From the NCBI GenBank assembly GCA_030530045.1, contig JAUMVS010000005.1, positions 1-27,950 on the forward strand: 27,950 nt of DNA, written 5' to 3'. Below are positions 1 to 6,540 of this stretch, piece by piece (positions within the stretch are counted from its first letter, which is position 1; each line of letters begins with the position of its first letter). A program made the translations under genes and the position numbers. Source of the stretch: Phoenicibacter congonensis. Its GTDB lineage: Bacteria > Actinomycetota > Coriobacteriia > Coriobacteriales > Eggerthellaceae. Under the pieces are notes generated by a model that saw only the letters and a list, made by a program, of their open reading frames with translations, was not told the DNA's origin and did no database searches.

Positions 1-219
1 AAACGAAGGAATGCAAACGATTTCAATTCCAACTGGAGACAAAAAGCCCCTAGAGATTGCAATTGCTTTAATTGCTTGATTTACAGCTCCTGCTCCGACA
101 GACTGGATTTCCACAGGATTTCCATCTTTTATCATTCCAGCAATTGCGCCTGCTACAGAAGCCGGCGACGACTTCGAGGAAACTTTTAGGCAGTCGATAG
201 GCTGCTTTTGTTGCTCCAT
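1..219 (-). CDS. spoVS: Stage V sporulation protein S (SpoVS), C-terminus cut by window edge
   Basis: SpoVS is a small Alba-like nucleic-acid-binding protein. It acts in spore coat and cortex assembly in Bacillus but is also widespread in non-sporulating bacteria, where its role is poorly defined. I translated 73 codons from the ATG at 219. The protein has an LKVSSKSSPASVAGAIAG segment, then EIQSVGAGAVNQAIKAIAI and RGFLSPVGIEIVCIPSF, which follow the SpoVS family almost residue for residue; the usual length is about 86 residues, so about 13 are missing beyond base 1. A GAGGTC ribosome binding site lies about 5 bases upstream of the ATG. The gene follows rny, as in Bacillus (rny-ymdB-spoVS), here without ymdB between them. 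A perfect TATAAT in the 83-bp gap suggests its own promoter. Identity is very likely. Confidence 0.93.
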   Translation of the reverse strand, partial: MEQQKQPIDCLKVSSKSSPASVAGAIAGMIKDGNPVEIQSVGAGAVNQAIKAIAISRGFLSPVGIEIVCIPSF

Positions 220-272
220 TTTTTGACCTCGTTTTTGTGTTTCAGTTAATGCCCAGTAATTAGTTCGTTTAG

Positions 273-301
273 ATTATAGCCAATAAAAACCCTGCAAGAG
301 A
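273..301 (-). promoter_or_regulatory. Candidate spoVS promoter
   Basis: A perfect minus-strand TATAAT lies at 273-278 in the rny-spoVS gap, about 55 bases upstream of the spoVS start. No good -35 hexamer is seen at 16-18 bp; the best window (about 295-301) reads CTCTTG or TCTCTT. The element would let spoVS be transcribed separately from rny. Confidence 0.45.
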
Positions 302-302
302 G

Positions 303-1865
303 CTATTTTGCAATGTCGGTAGCTCTTGTCTCGCGAATGACGATGACTTTTACTTGGCCTGGATATTCAGTTTCTTCTTCAATCTCTTTTGCTATGTCGT
401 GAGCTAGCACAGTTGCATGCGCGTCATCGACGCTGCCTGGATCAACCATGACTCTAACTTCGCGTCCTGCCTGCATAGCATATGTTTTTTCAACACCAGG
501 GTGAGCGTTTGCAATCTCTTCGAGTCTCTCGAGGCGTTTTGCATAGTTCTCGATTGATTCCTTGCGAGCACCAGGGCGACTTGCTGAAACTGCGTCAGCA
601 GCTTGAATCAGCATGTCAAGCACAGTGTTAGGCTCAATGTCTTCATGGTGAGCCTGGATTGCATGCACGATTTCTGGTCTCTCGCCATATTTTTTACAAA
701 GCTCGCCGCCAATCAGCGCGTGGCTTCCTTCTGACTCATGATCAATTGCCTTGCCAATGTCATGCAGAAGACCTGCGCGTTTTGCCTGGTATGGGTCAAG
801 ACCGAGCTCAGAAGCAAGCATTCCAGCAATGTGGGCAACTTCTACAGAGTGTTGCAGCACGTTTTGGCTGTATGACGTTCTGTAAAGAAGTCGACCAAGT
901 GTTGCTTGAAGTTCTGGTCGAAGGTCGTGAATTCCAGTGTCAAACGTTGCCTTTTCAGCTGCTTCGCGCATTTTCTCGCCAATTGTGCGCGATGCTTTTT
1001 CGTAATATTCCTCAATCTTTGCTGGGTGGATTCTTCCATCAGCAACAAGATTTTCCATAGTCAAAACGCCAATAGCACGTCTAACGGAATCGGCGCAAGA
1101 AATTGTGATTACCTCAGGGCTGTCATCAATCAGAAGGTTTGTGCCTGTAACCTGCTCAAAGGTTCTGATGTTTCTGCCTTCACGGCCAATAATGCGACCT
1201 TTGATATCGTCATTTGGAATCTGAACAGTTGTAACTGTGGCAGTGCCTGTGTATTCAGAAGCAAGACGCTGAATTGCTACGCTCAAAATTCTGCGAGCGT
1301 TTTTGTCGCACTCAGCTTTGCATCGCGATTCAGAATCACGAATGATGGTTGCTGCGTCATTTGTGACATCTTCTTTAAGAGATGAAAGCAAATAGTCGCG
1401 AGCCTCTTCTTTAGTCATGTTGGAGACGCTCTCTAGCTTTCCTTGCAGCTCATCGAGAACTTCGTCGATTTCGTTTTCGCGCTCGTCAAGAATCGATGCT
1501 TGATTGTTGAGCTTTTGCTCTCGGCTATCGAGAGCATTTGATCTTTTATCGAGAGATTCTTCGCGCTGATTGATTCTGTTTTCAGAAGCACGCAGTTCGC
1601 GTTGACGCTCTTTGTTTTCCTGCTCTAGTTCTTGCTTGTACTGAATGGCTTTGTCTTTAGCAGCAAGCTTCGCCTCTTTTTTGATGTTTTCTGCACTGTT
1701 GCGGGCATTTTTAATGATTTCGTCTGCCTCGTTTTGGGCAGTCTTCTTCAGCGTGGCAATATCATTTACAGCGCCTTTATTGACGATGTTAGAAAGTATC
1801 TTAAACGCTATCGCGCCAAGTAATATTCCAAGAACAGCCACGCCAACAATGATTAACGCATTCAT
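303..1865 (-). CDS. rny: Ribonuclease Y (membrane-anchored endoribonuclease)
   Basis: RNase Y is the membrane-bound endonuclease that starts mRNA decay in many Gram-positives. The protein has one N-terminal membrane helix (about residues 5-25), a long charged coiled coil (about 40-150), a KH domain with the GRIIGREGRNIR loop (about 225-236) and an HD domain with LLHDIGKAIDHE as metal-binding core, plus the typical C-terminal region. Its length of 520 residues equals that of the Bacillus enzyme. An in-frame GTG at 1874 would add three residues, but I prefer the ATG at 1865: a GAAAGGTG ribosome binding site sits 7 bases before it and overlaps the GTG. The gene lies between recA and spoVS, as in Firmicutes. 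Its leader carries an extended -10 promoter and a perfect inverted repeat. Confidence 0.97.
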   Translation of the reverse strand: MNALIIVGVAVLGILLGAIAFKILSNIVNKGAVNDIATLKKTAQNEADEIIKNARNSAENIKKEAKLAAKDKAIQYKQELEQENKERQRELRASENRINQREESLDKRSNALDSREQKLNNQASILDERENEIDEVLDELQGKLESVSNMTKEEARDYLLSSLKEDVTNDAATIIRDSESRCKAECDKNARRILSVAIQRLASEYTGTATVTTVQIPNDDIKGRIIGREGRNIRTFEQVTGTNLLIDDSPEVITISCADSVRRAIGVLTMENLVADGRIHPAKIEEYYEKASRTIGEKMREAAEKATFDTGIHDLRPELQATLGRLLYRTSYSQNVLQHSVEVAHIAGMLASELGLDPYQAKRAGLLHDIGKAIDHESEGSHALIGGELCKKYGERPEIVHAIQAHHEDIEPNTVLDMLIQAADAVSASRPGARKESIENYAKRLERLEEIANAHPGVEKTYAMQAGREVRVMVDPGSVDDAHATVLAHDIAKEIEEETEYPGQVKVIVIRETRATDIAK

Positions 1866-1893
1866 TGATGGCACCTTTCTTTTTTAAGATTAA

Positions 1894-1917
1894 AAATTTG
1901 TAAAAATCTACAAATTT
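1894..1917. repeat. Perfect inverted repeat in the rny leader
   Basis: AAATTTGTA and TACAAATTT (9-bp perfect arms, 6-base spacer AAAATC) lie between the rny promoter -10 box (1929-1934) and the rny start codon. The position would put it in the 5' untranslated region, as an operator or an AU-rich hairpin just upstream of the ribosome binding site. It has no T-run and little GC, so it is not a typical terminator. Confidence 0.6.
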
Positions 1918-1928
1918 GCTACCAATGA

Positions 1929-1957
1929 ATTATAACACCTAGCATTTTTTTGACCCA
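1929..1957 (-). promoter_or_regulatory. rny promoter with extended -10
   Basis: The minus strand has TATAAT at 1929-1934 preceded by TG and one base (TGTTATAAT), an extended -10 element. The -35 window 17 bp upstream (TGGGTC) is poor, which is normal for extended -10 promoters. The start of rny lies about 64 bases downstream. It implies that rny can be transcribed independently of recA. Confidence 0.6.
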
Positions 1958-2068
1958 TGCGACAAAGACGAGAATCGTTTGCTGAGAACTCGCGAGCTCT
2001 AGCGCAAAAACTCAAAAAAGAGGCATGTTGCTTAAACCGAAGGCATCAAGCTTTAAAAAGTTAAAAAA

Positions 2069-3154
2069 TTATGCCTTTGCTGTCGCTTTAATTTCTTTTG
2101 GTTCGGCTTTCTTGTCAGCTGCATCTCTAACATTTGGAAGTTTTGGAGCTTCTTCGTCGCTATTTGTTGGGATATTAAATGCTTTTCTAATTTGCGTTTC
2201 AATCTCTCTTAAGAGCACTGGGTTGTCGTTTAAGAATGCCTTTGATGCTTCTCTTCCCTGCCCAAGGCGTGTGTCGTTGTAGGAGAACCATGCGCCGCTT
2301 CTGTTCAATACACCGCAAGTGATGCCAGCATCGATGACGCATGAAGCTTTTGAAACACCTTCGCCAAAGATGATGTCAAACTCTGCTTTTCTAAATGGCG
2401 GAGCAACCTTGTTTTTAACGACCTTGGCGCGAACTTTGTTGCCGATGATCTCGTTTTCTCCCTTGATTGACTCAACTCGACGGATCTCAATTCGAACGCT
2501 GCTGTAGAACTTCAACGCGCGGCCGCCTGTTGTCGTCTCAGGGTTACCAAACATAACACCAATCTTTTCGCGCAATTGGTTGATAAAGATGCATGTTGTG
2601 TTTGATTTAGAGAGCGAACCTGTTAGCTTCCTGAGAGCTTGGCTCATGAGGCGAGCCTGCAGGCCAACTGTTACATCGCCCATCTCACCTTCGATTTCAG
2701 CACGAGGAACAAGTGCTGCAACTGAGTCAACAACGACACAATCAACTGCCCCTGAATGCACGAGCATGTCGCAAATCTCAAGGCCTTGCTCGCCTGTGTC
2801 AGGCTGTGAGATGAGCACGTTGTCGATGTCAACGCCCAGTTTTGCAGCGTAGATTGGATCCATTGCATGCTCTGCATCAATGAAGGCTACAGTGCCACCT
2901 TGTGCCTGGCATTCTGAGAGAATCTGCAAAGCCAGCGTCGTTTTACCGCTTGCCTCAGGTCCATAAATCTCAACAATTCTTCCCTTTGGAACGCCACCGA
3001 TGCCAAGCGCAATGTCGAGCGGCAAAACACCTGTTGAAATCGCGTCAACTTCCATGTGGACGTTTTCGCCGAGCTTCATGATTGAGCCCTTGCCAAATTT
3101 TTTCTCAATTTGGTCTGTGGTGTTTTTGAGTAATTCTTGTTTTTCTTTGTCCAT
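2069..3154 (-). CDS. recA: Recombinase RecA
   Basis: RecA is the ATP-dependent strand-exchange protein of homologous recombination and the co-protease that triggers LexA cleavage in the SOS response. The protein has Walker A GPEASGKT at residues 65-72, the VVVDSVAAL Walker B strand, the conserved FINQLREKIGVMFGNPETTTGG segment (L2 DNA-binding loop) and an Ala/Lys/Glu-rich C-terminal tail. Its 361 residues are usual for a Gram-positive RecA. The ATG at 3154 has a GGAG ribosome binding site 6 bases upstream. It follows pgsA-pncC after a 340-bp gap with a terminator, a repeat array and candidate promoters, so it is probably transcribed alone. Identity is certain. Confidence 0.99.
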   Translation of the reverse strand: MDKEKQELLKNTTDQIEKKFGKGSIMKLGENVHMEVDAISTGVLPLDIALGIGGVPKGRIVEIYGPEASGKTTLALQILSECQAQGGTVAFIDAEHAMDPIYAAKLGVDIDNVLISQPDTGEQGLEICDMLVHSGAVDCVVVDSVAALVPRAEIEGEMGDVTVGLQARLMSQALRKLTGSLSKSNTTCIFINQLREKIGVMFGNPETTTGGRALKFYSSVRIEIRRVESIKGENEIIGNKVRAKVVKNKVAPPFRKAEFDIIFGEGVSKASCVIDAGITCGVLNRSGAWFSYNDTRLGQGREASKAFLNDNPVLLREIETQIRKAFNIPTNSDEEAPKLPNVRDAADKKAEPKEIKATAKA

Positions 3155-3171
3155 CTAAAACTCCGTTTTCT

Positions 3172-3238
3172 TCTAGAACCTATTATCTTTCATTTGCGCT
3201 TCGATTTATTTCGAAGGTCAAACTCTAGAAGCCATTAT
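3172..3238. repeat. Direct repeat of TCTAGAA-N-C-N-ATTAT upstream of recA
   Basis: The motif TCTAGAA-N-C-N-ATTAT occurs at 3172-3186 and again at 3224-3238, 52 bp apart. Read on the minus strand, each copy places an ATAAT -10-like element just before TTCTAGA, so the repeat may mark two duplicated recA promoters or start regions. Confidence 0.5.
3183..3216 (-). promoter_or_regulatory. Candidate recA promoter with overlapping palindrome
   Basis: A minus-strand GATAAT at 3183-3188 is a possible -10 box about 30 bases before the recA start. The -35 window (3206-3211) is poor. It is covered by a perfect palindrome, CTTCGA-N6-TCGAAG (3199-3216), so the palindrome sits where a repressor would block polymerase. 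A TTGACC (3216-3221) abuts it but is badly spaced for this -10. No canonical Gram-positive LexA box (GAAC-N4-GTTC) was found. The promoter call is tentative; the palindrome is exact. Confidence 0.4.
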
Positions 3239-3244
3239 TAATTT

Positions 3245-3421
3245 GAACTGTGAAAGAAAACATTACTCAACTGGGAATATTTTGTGTAATCGAGCACCAT
3301 TGAACAGTGAAGTTTTAATGATGTTTTTGTATTTGAATTGTGAAATGAATGTTATTCAAAAGTGAATGAACTGTGAAGAAAATATTACCCAGAAGTGAAG
3401 GTGAAGTGAAAGAACAGTGAA
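3245..3421. repeat. Helically phased GTGAA repeat array upstream of recA
   Basis: The plus strand has GTGAA at 3250, 3307, 3340, 3362, 3373, 3395, 3406 and 3417 (plus one off-phase copy at 3401). From 3307 onward the steps are 33, 22, 11, 22, 11 and 11 bp, exact multiples of 11. Most copies sit in a longer unit, GAAC(A/T)GTGAA or CA(A/G)AAGTGAA. On the minus strand this is TTCAC every 11 bp. Direct repeats of 11 bp are typical of OmpR/PhoB-family regulator sites (for example actinobacterial PhoP boxes built on GTTCACC). Decayed short tandem repeats are an alternative reading. The array is about 90-270 bp upstream of recA. Confidence 0.7.
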
Positions 3422-3423
3422 GG

Positions 3424-3449
3424 TTTAAAACGCAAATTGCGCTTTTAAA
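3424..3449 (-). terminator. Probable terminator after pgsA-pncC
   Basis: On the minus strand, TTTAAAAGCGC and GCGTTTTAAA pair across a 5-base loop, with one bulged G, giving a GC core flanked by an A-tract and a U-tract. It lies 46 bases after the pgsA-pncC stop codon and upstream of recA. The stem is short and AT-rich, so efficiency is uncertain. Confidence 0.5.
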
Positions 3450-3494
3450 TTTAGAAATTCAAAAATATGAAGTTTTAAATAAGAAATTCAGTGG

Positions 3495-4655
3495 TTAGTA
3501 AGTCTCGATGACTTTTGGCAAAATTTCGAGTGCGGCTTGAACTGTCTGGAGCCTAATTTCGTCCCTGTTGCCGGTAAAATGCAGCTCGAAGATGTCAGGA
3601 ACTTCCATTTTGTCGCTCATGATTCCCATAAAAACTGTGCCGACAGGCTTGCCAGGCTCTTCCCCACCAGGGCCTGCAATTCCAGTGACTGCTACCGCAA
3701 CATTAGCAATCGATAAATCAAGGGCACCTTTGACCATTTGAGTTGCAGTTTCCCCATTTACAGCACCATTTTTTAATAGGTTGTCGTAGTCAACTTTTAG
3801 CGCATCTCGCTTGAGTTCGTAGGCATAACTAGCCACTCCACCAACGACAACTTCTGAAGAGCCCGGAATTGAAGTTAGATAAGCTGAAATTAAACCGCCA
3901 GTTAAACTCTCAGCAGTGATGATTTTGAGATCTTTATCCTTTAACAGTTCAAGCAAATTTTGAGATTCTAACTTCAACTGTTCTTTTAAATCGAGCTCCA
4001 TTTTTTGGTCTTCAGTTTTGTTGCTGTTGAGCATTTTGATGAAGCCATTGATGTAGTCAACCATGGAAATGATTGTCAGGACCAAAGCAATTAACATTAC
4101 AACCCAGGCGATGATGTAGAGTGGGTCAGCCAAAACGCCAGTCACTTCTGTTGAGCTAACGCCTTCTTTTAGCAGGAACAAAACGATTGCGATGATTTGG
4201 AACGTGGTTTTAAATTTGCCATACCAGCTAGCAGCGATTACGACGCCTTGGTTGGCAGCGAGCATGCGAATTCCTGAGACGATAAATTCGCGAGCGATGA
4301 TGATGATTACTGGCCATGATGGCAAAATGTCGAGCTCCACCAGCACTAAAAGTGCAGCAATAACGAGCATTTTGTCGGCAAGAGGGTCCATGAACTTGCC
4401 AAAAGTAGTGATTTCGTTTCTTGAACGAGCTAGGTAGCCGTCAAGAAAGTCGGTGAGAGAAATTACGACAAAGATTACAGTTGCAACAATTGCTTTTTCG
4501 TGATTGCTAAAAGCATCTCCTAGGCCAAACAGTGCTGGCCATGGCGAAAGCAGCGCCACAACAAAAACTGGAATTAAGCAAACCCTAATGATAGTAACGA
4601 TGTTTGCTGGTGTATTCAGACGATCTTCTGGGTTTTTCACAGTGTCCTTTGCCAT
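3495..4655 (-). CDS. Fusion: PgsA phosphatidyltransferase + CinA-type PncC domain
   Basis: One open frame of 386 residues joins two enzymes normally encoded side by side. Residues 1-205 are PgsA, the membrane enzyme making phosphatidylglycerol phosphate from CDP-diacylglycerol and glycerol 3-phosphate. The CDP-alcohol phosphotransferase motif is complete: D72-G73, A76-R77, G86, D90 and D94, with several membrane helices. Residues about 232-386 match the C-terminal domain of CinA (PncC, nicotinamide-nucleotide amidohydrolase): AESLTGGLISAYL, NGAVNGETA, VAVTGIAGPGG and GKPVGTVFMG. CinA's N-terminal MoCF-like domain is absent. The linker (about 206-231) is polar. An internal ATG at residue 219 lacks a convincing ribosome binding site. 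The start lies 9 bases after the rimO stop; GGAGAGG is about 17 bases upstream, so the start is not perfectly supported. The order rimO-pgsA-cinA-recA is classic for Gram-positives. Confidence 0.9.
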   Translation of the reverse strand: MAKDTVKNPEDRLNTPANIVTIIRVCLIPVFVVALLSPWPALFGLGDAFSNHEKAIVATVIFVVISLTDFLDGYLARSRNEITTFGKFMDPLADKMLVIAALLVLVELDILPSWPVIIIIAREFIVSGIRMLAANQGVVIAASWYGKFKTTFQIIAIVLFLLKEGVSSTEVTGVLADPLYIIAWVVMLIALVLTIISMVDYINGFIKMLNSNKTEDQKMELDLKEQLKLESQNLLELLKDKDLKIITAESLTGGLISAYLTSIPGSSEVVVGGVASYAYELKRDALKVDYDNLLKNGAVNGETATQMVKGALDLSIANVAVAVTGIAGPGGEEPGKPVGTVFMGIMSDKMEVPDIFELHFTGNRDEIRLQTVQAALEILPKVIETY

Positions 4656-4664
4656 GATGGGAAT

Positions 4665-5945
4665 TTACGCAACCTCTCCTTCTAAATCGTAAAGAAGACT
4701 ATCAATCATTGTTACTTCAACTACATCTCCAGGCTTGCCCTTGTCGACATAAACAAGGCCATCAACCTCTGGAGCTTGGAAAAGAGCCCTGCCGTAAAGC
4801 TGACCATCTTCCTCTTGTCCTTCGACGATAACTTTATATTTATTGCCAATTTTTTCTCTAATTTTTGAAGCAGAAATAGAGTCAACAAGATCGGTGATTT
4901 CCGCGAGACGGTATTGTTTTTCCTCTTCGTCAACTTGATCGGGATAGTCATGCGATTTTGCATCATCTTCGTTTGAGTAGGAAAATACACCAATGTAGTC
5001 AAACGTTCCTTGCGAAGCGAAATCCATGAGTTCTTGGAAGTCGTCATCAGTCTCACCTGGGAACCCGACCATCAAAGTTGTGCGAAGAGTCGCGTCTGGG
5101 AGAACTTCCTTGATGCGCTTTACTCTGTTTTCAAAGTCGTAAACATCTCCAGTCCTGTTCATTCCCTTTAAAATGTGCTCGCTGACGTGCTGCAGCGGAA
5201 TGTCGAGGTAATCGATGATGTTTTCATTGTCGCGCATAGCAAACAACAGCTCGTCAGTGAGCTCATCGGGCTGAACATAGAGAACCCTGAAATAGGTGTC
5301 CTTAAAATCGTTAGCAACTTTGGTTAGAAGCTGAGCAAGTGATTGCTTATTCGTAAAATCGCGACCCCAGTGCCCAGTGTCTTGAGCAACGAAATTTATC
5401 TCTCGAGCGCCTGCATCAACAGCGTTTTGAACGTCTTCTTCAATTTGCTCGACAGAATAGGAATGGTAGCGCCCGCGAATCATTGGAATTGTGCAGAAAG
5501 CACAGGCGCGGTCACAGCCTTCAGAGATTTTGACATATGTTGAAATTGTGCCGGCGTCAGCCTCTTCAACCTGGTTTTTCTTAACAGGAAGCCCAATTAA
5601 GCTTGAAACGACTTCAACAACATTGTGCTCGTCGGCACAAGGCAAGAAAGCATCCACCTCAGGCATTTGATCGACGAGACCTTGAGCGTAGCGCGAAGGC
5701 ATGCAACCCGAAACAACAACAGCTACATTTCTGTCGTTTTTGATGTCAAGGAAATCGAGAACAGTGTCGATGCTTTCCGATGTAGCCGACTCGATAAATG
5801 AGCACGTGTTGATGATAAAAAGGTCGGCCTCTTCGTAGTCCTCAGTGATTGTGTAGCCAGCTTTTTTGAGCTTTTTGGCCATTCTCATTGAGTCGACTTC
5901 GTTTTTAGCGCAACCTAAAGTGTTGATGTAAATCGTTTTATTCAA
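4665..5945 (-). CDS. rimO: Ribosomal protein S12 methylthiotransferase RimO
   Basis: RimO is a radical-SAM enzyme with two iron-sulfur clusters that methylthiolates an aspartate of ribosomal protein S12. The N-terminal cluster cysteines are C12 (LGCAKNEVDS), C48 (INTCSF) and C81 (SGCMPSRY); the radical-SAM cysteines are C144, C148 and C151 in GCDRACAFCTIP. A C-terminal TRAM-like domain starts around residue 365. The SGCxxxRY and GCAKN forms and the place next to pgsA favour RimO over MiaB. Length is 426 residues, usual for the family. The start codon is TTG at 5945; an in-frame stop lies just upstream, and an AGGT ribosome binding site about 6 bases before it supports it. It is 28 bases downstream of yajQ and probably co-transcribed. 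Confidence 0.95.
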   Translation of the reverse strand: MNKTIYINTLGCAKNEVDSMRMAKKLKKAGYTITEDYEEADLFIINTCSFIESATSESIDTVLDFLDIKNDRNVAVVVSGCMPSRYAQGLVDQMPEVDAFLPCADEHNVVEVVSSLIGLPVKKNQVEEADAGTISTYVKISEGCDRACAFCTIPMIRGRYHSYSVEQIEEDVQNAVDAGAREINFVAQDTGHWGRDFTNKQSLAQLLTKVANDFKDTYFRVLYVQPDELTDELLFAMRDNENIIDYLDIPLQHVSEHILKGMNRTGDVYDFENRVKRIKEVLPDATLRTTLMVGFPGETDDDFQELMDFASQGTFDYIGVFSYSNEDDAKSHDYPDQVDEEEKQYRLAEITDLVDSISASKIREKIGNKYKVIVEGQEEDGQLYGRALFQAPEVDGLVYVDKGKPGDVVEVTMIDSLLYDLEGEVA

Positions 5946-5973
5946 TTTTGCTTACCTGTTAATTAAGAATTAC

Positions 5974-6471
5974 CTATCTATAGTTCACAAATTGCAGAGG
6001 AACGTCGTAGTCTTGCCCTTTAAGGAATGAAATCACTTCTTGAAGGGTGTCTTTTGAAGCTGATGTGATGCGCAGCTTGTCGCCTTCAATTTGTGTTTTT
6101 GCCTTAAATTTCTGGGCCTTGATGTCTTTGTTGATTGCAGTTGCTTTTTCTTTGTCGAGTCCGTTTACGAAAGTTCCAATTGAAGTCACATTTCCGCCAG
6201 CAGAAGGTGCGCACGGTGAAAAATTGCAAGCCTTAAGGTCGATTCCGCGCTTTACAAGCTTTCCAGTAAAAATGTCTTTTACCTGACCCAACACAAAGTC
6301 GGACGGAGCAACAATTGTAACCTTGCCTGCCCCTTTGTCAAAATCAATTGAAGAGCCAGAGTCTTTAAGGTCATATCTTTGCGAAAGTTCTTTTTTAGCT
6401 TGCTGAAAAGCGTTGTCAGCTTCTTGGATGTCTACTTGGCTCACGCAATCAAAACTAAATTCTTTTGCCAT
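5974..6471 (-). CDS. yajQ: YajQ family nucleotide-binding protein
   Basis: A 165-residue cytoplasmic protein of the YajQ (UPF0234) family, with two ferredoxin-like domains. Some members bind cyclic di-GMP or other nucleotides and RNA; the role in Gram-positives is not settled. The start MAKEFSFDCVSQVDIQEADNA (given here as family hallmark), the RYDLKDSGSSI segment and the end KGQDYDVPLQFVNYR are typical. The ATG at 6471 has an AAGGGG ribosome binding site about 5 bases upstream. It lies between the rodZ-like gene and rimO in the same orientation, with gaps of 69 and 28 bases. Nothing is missing compared with family length (about 160-165). Function should be read as a family assignment only. 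Confidence 0.93.
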   Translation of the reverse strand: MAKEFSFDCVSQVDIQEADNAFQQAKKELSQRYDLKDSGSSIDFDKGAGKVTIVAPSDFVLGQVKDIFTGKLVKRGIDLKACNFSPCAPSAGGNVTSIGTFVNGLDKEKATAINKDIKAQKFKAKTQIEGDKLRITSASKDTLQEVISFLKGQDYDVPLQFVNYR

Positions 6472-6540
6472 AATAACCCCTTTGTAATTACTCAGTTTTT
6501 ATTTTTTGATGCTTTAAATGTTATCGAAAAAGTAGCGTTT

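Noticed and set aside
906..1385. A 159-codon open frame on the plus strand opposite rny
   Set aside because: Antisense to the KH region of RNase Y; no domain or start signal.
2031..2057. Terminator after recA
   Set aside because: The region has direct rather than inverted GGCAT repeats and no GC-rich stem followed by a T-run that I could pair convincingly.
3245..3421. CRISPR-like array upstream of recA
   Set aside because: Repeat units are 5-10 bp with variable steps of 11 bp, far too short for CRISPR repeats and spacers, and no cas genes are near.
3240..3425. A small protein encoded by the GTGAA array (one frame repeats Asn-Cys-Glu or Asn-Ser-Glu)
   Set aside because: The frame is broken by several TGA codons and lacks a start with a ribosome binding site; the repeated residues simply follow from 33- and 57-base spacing.
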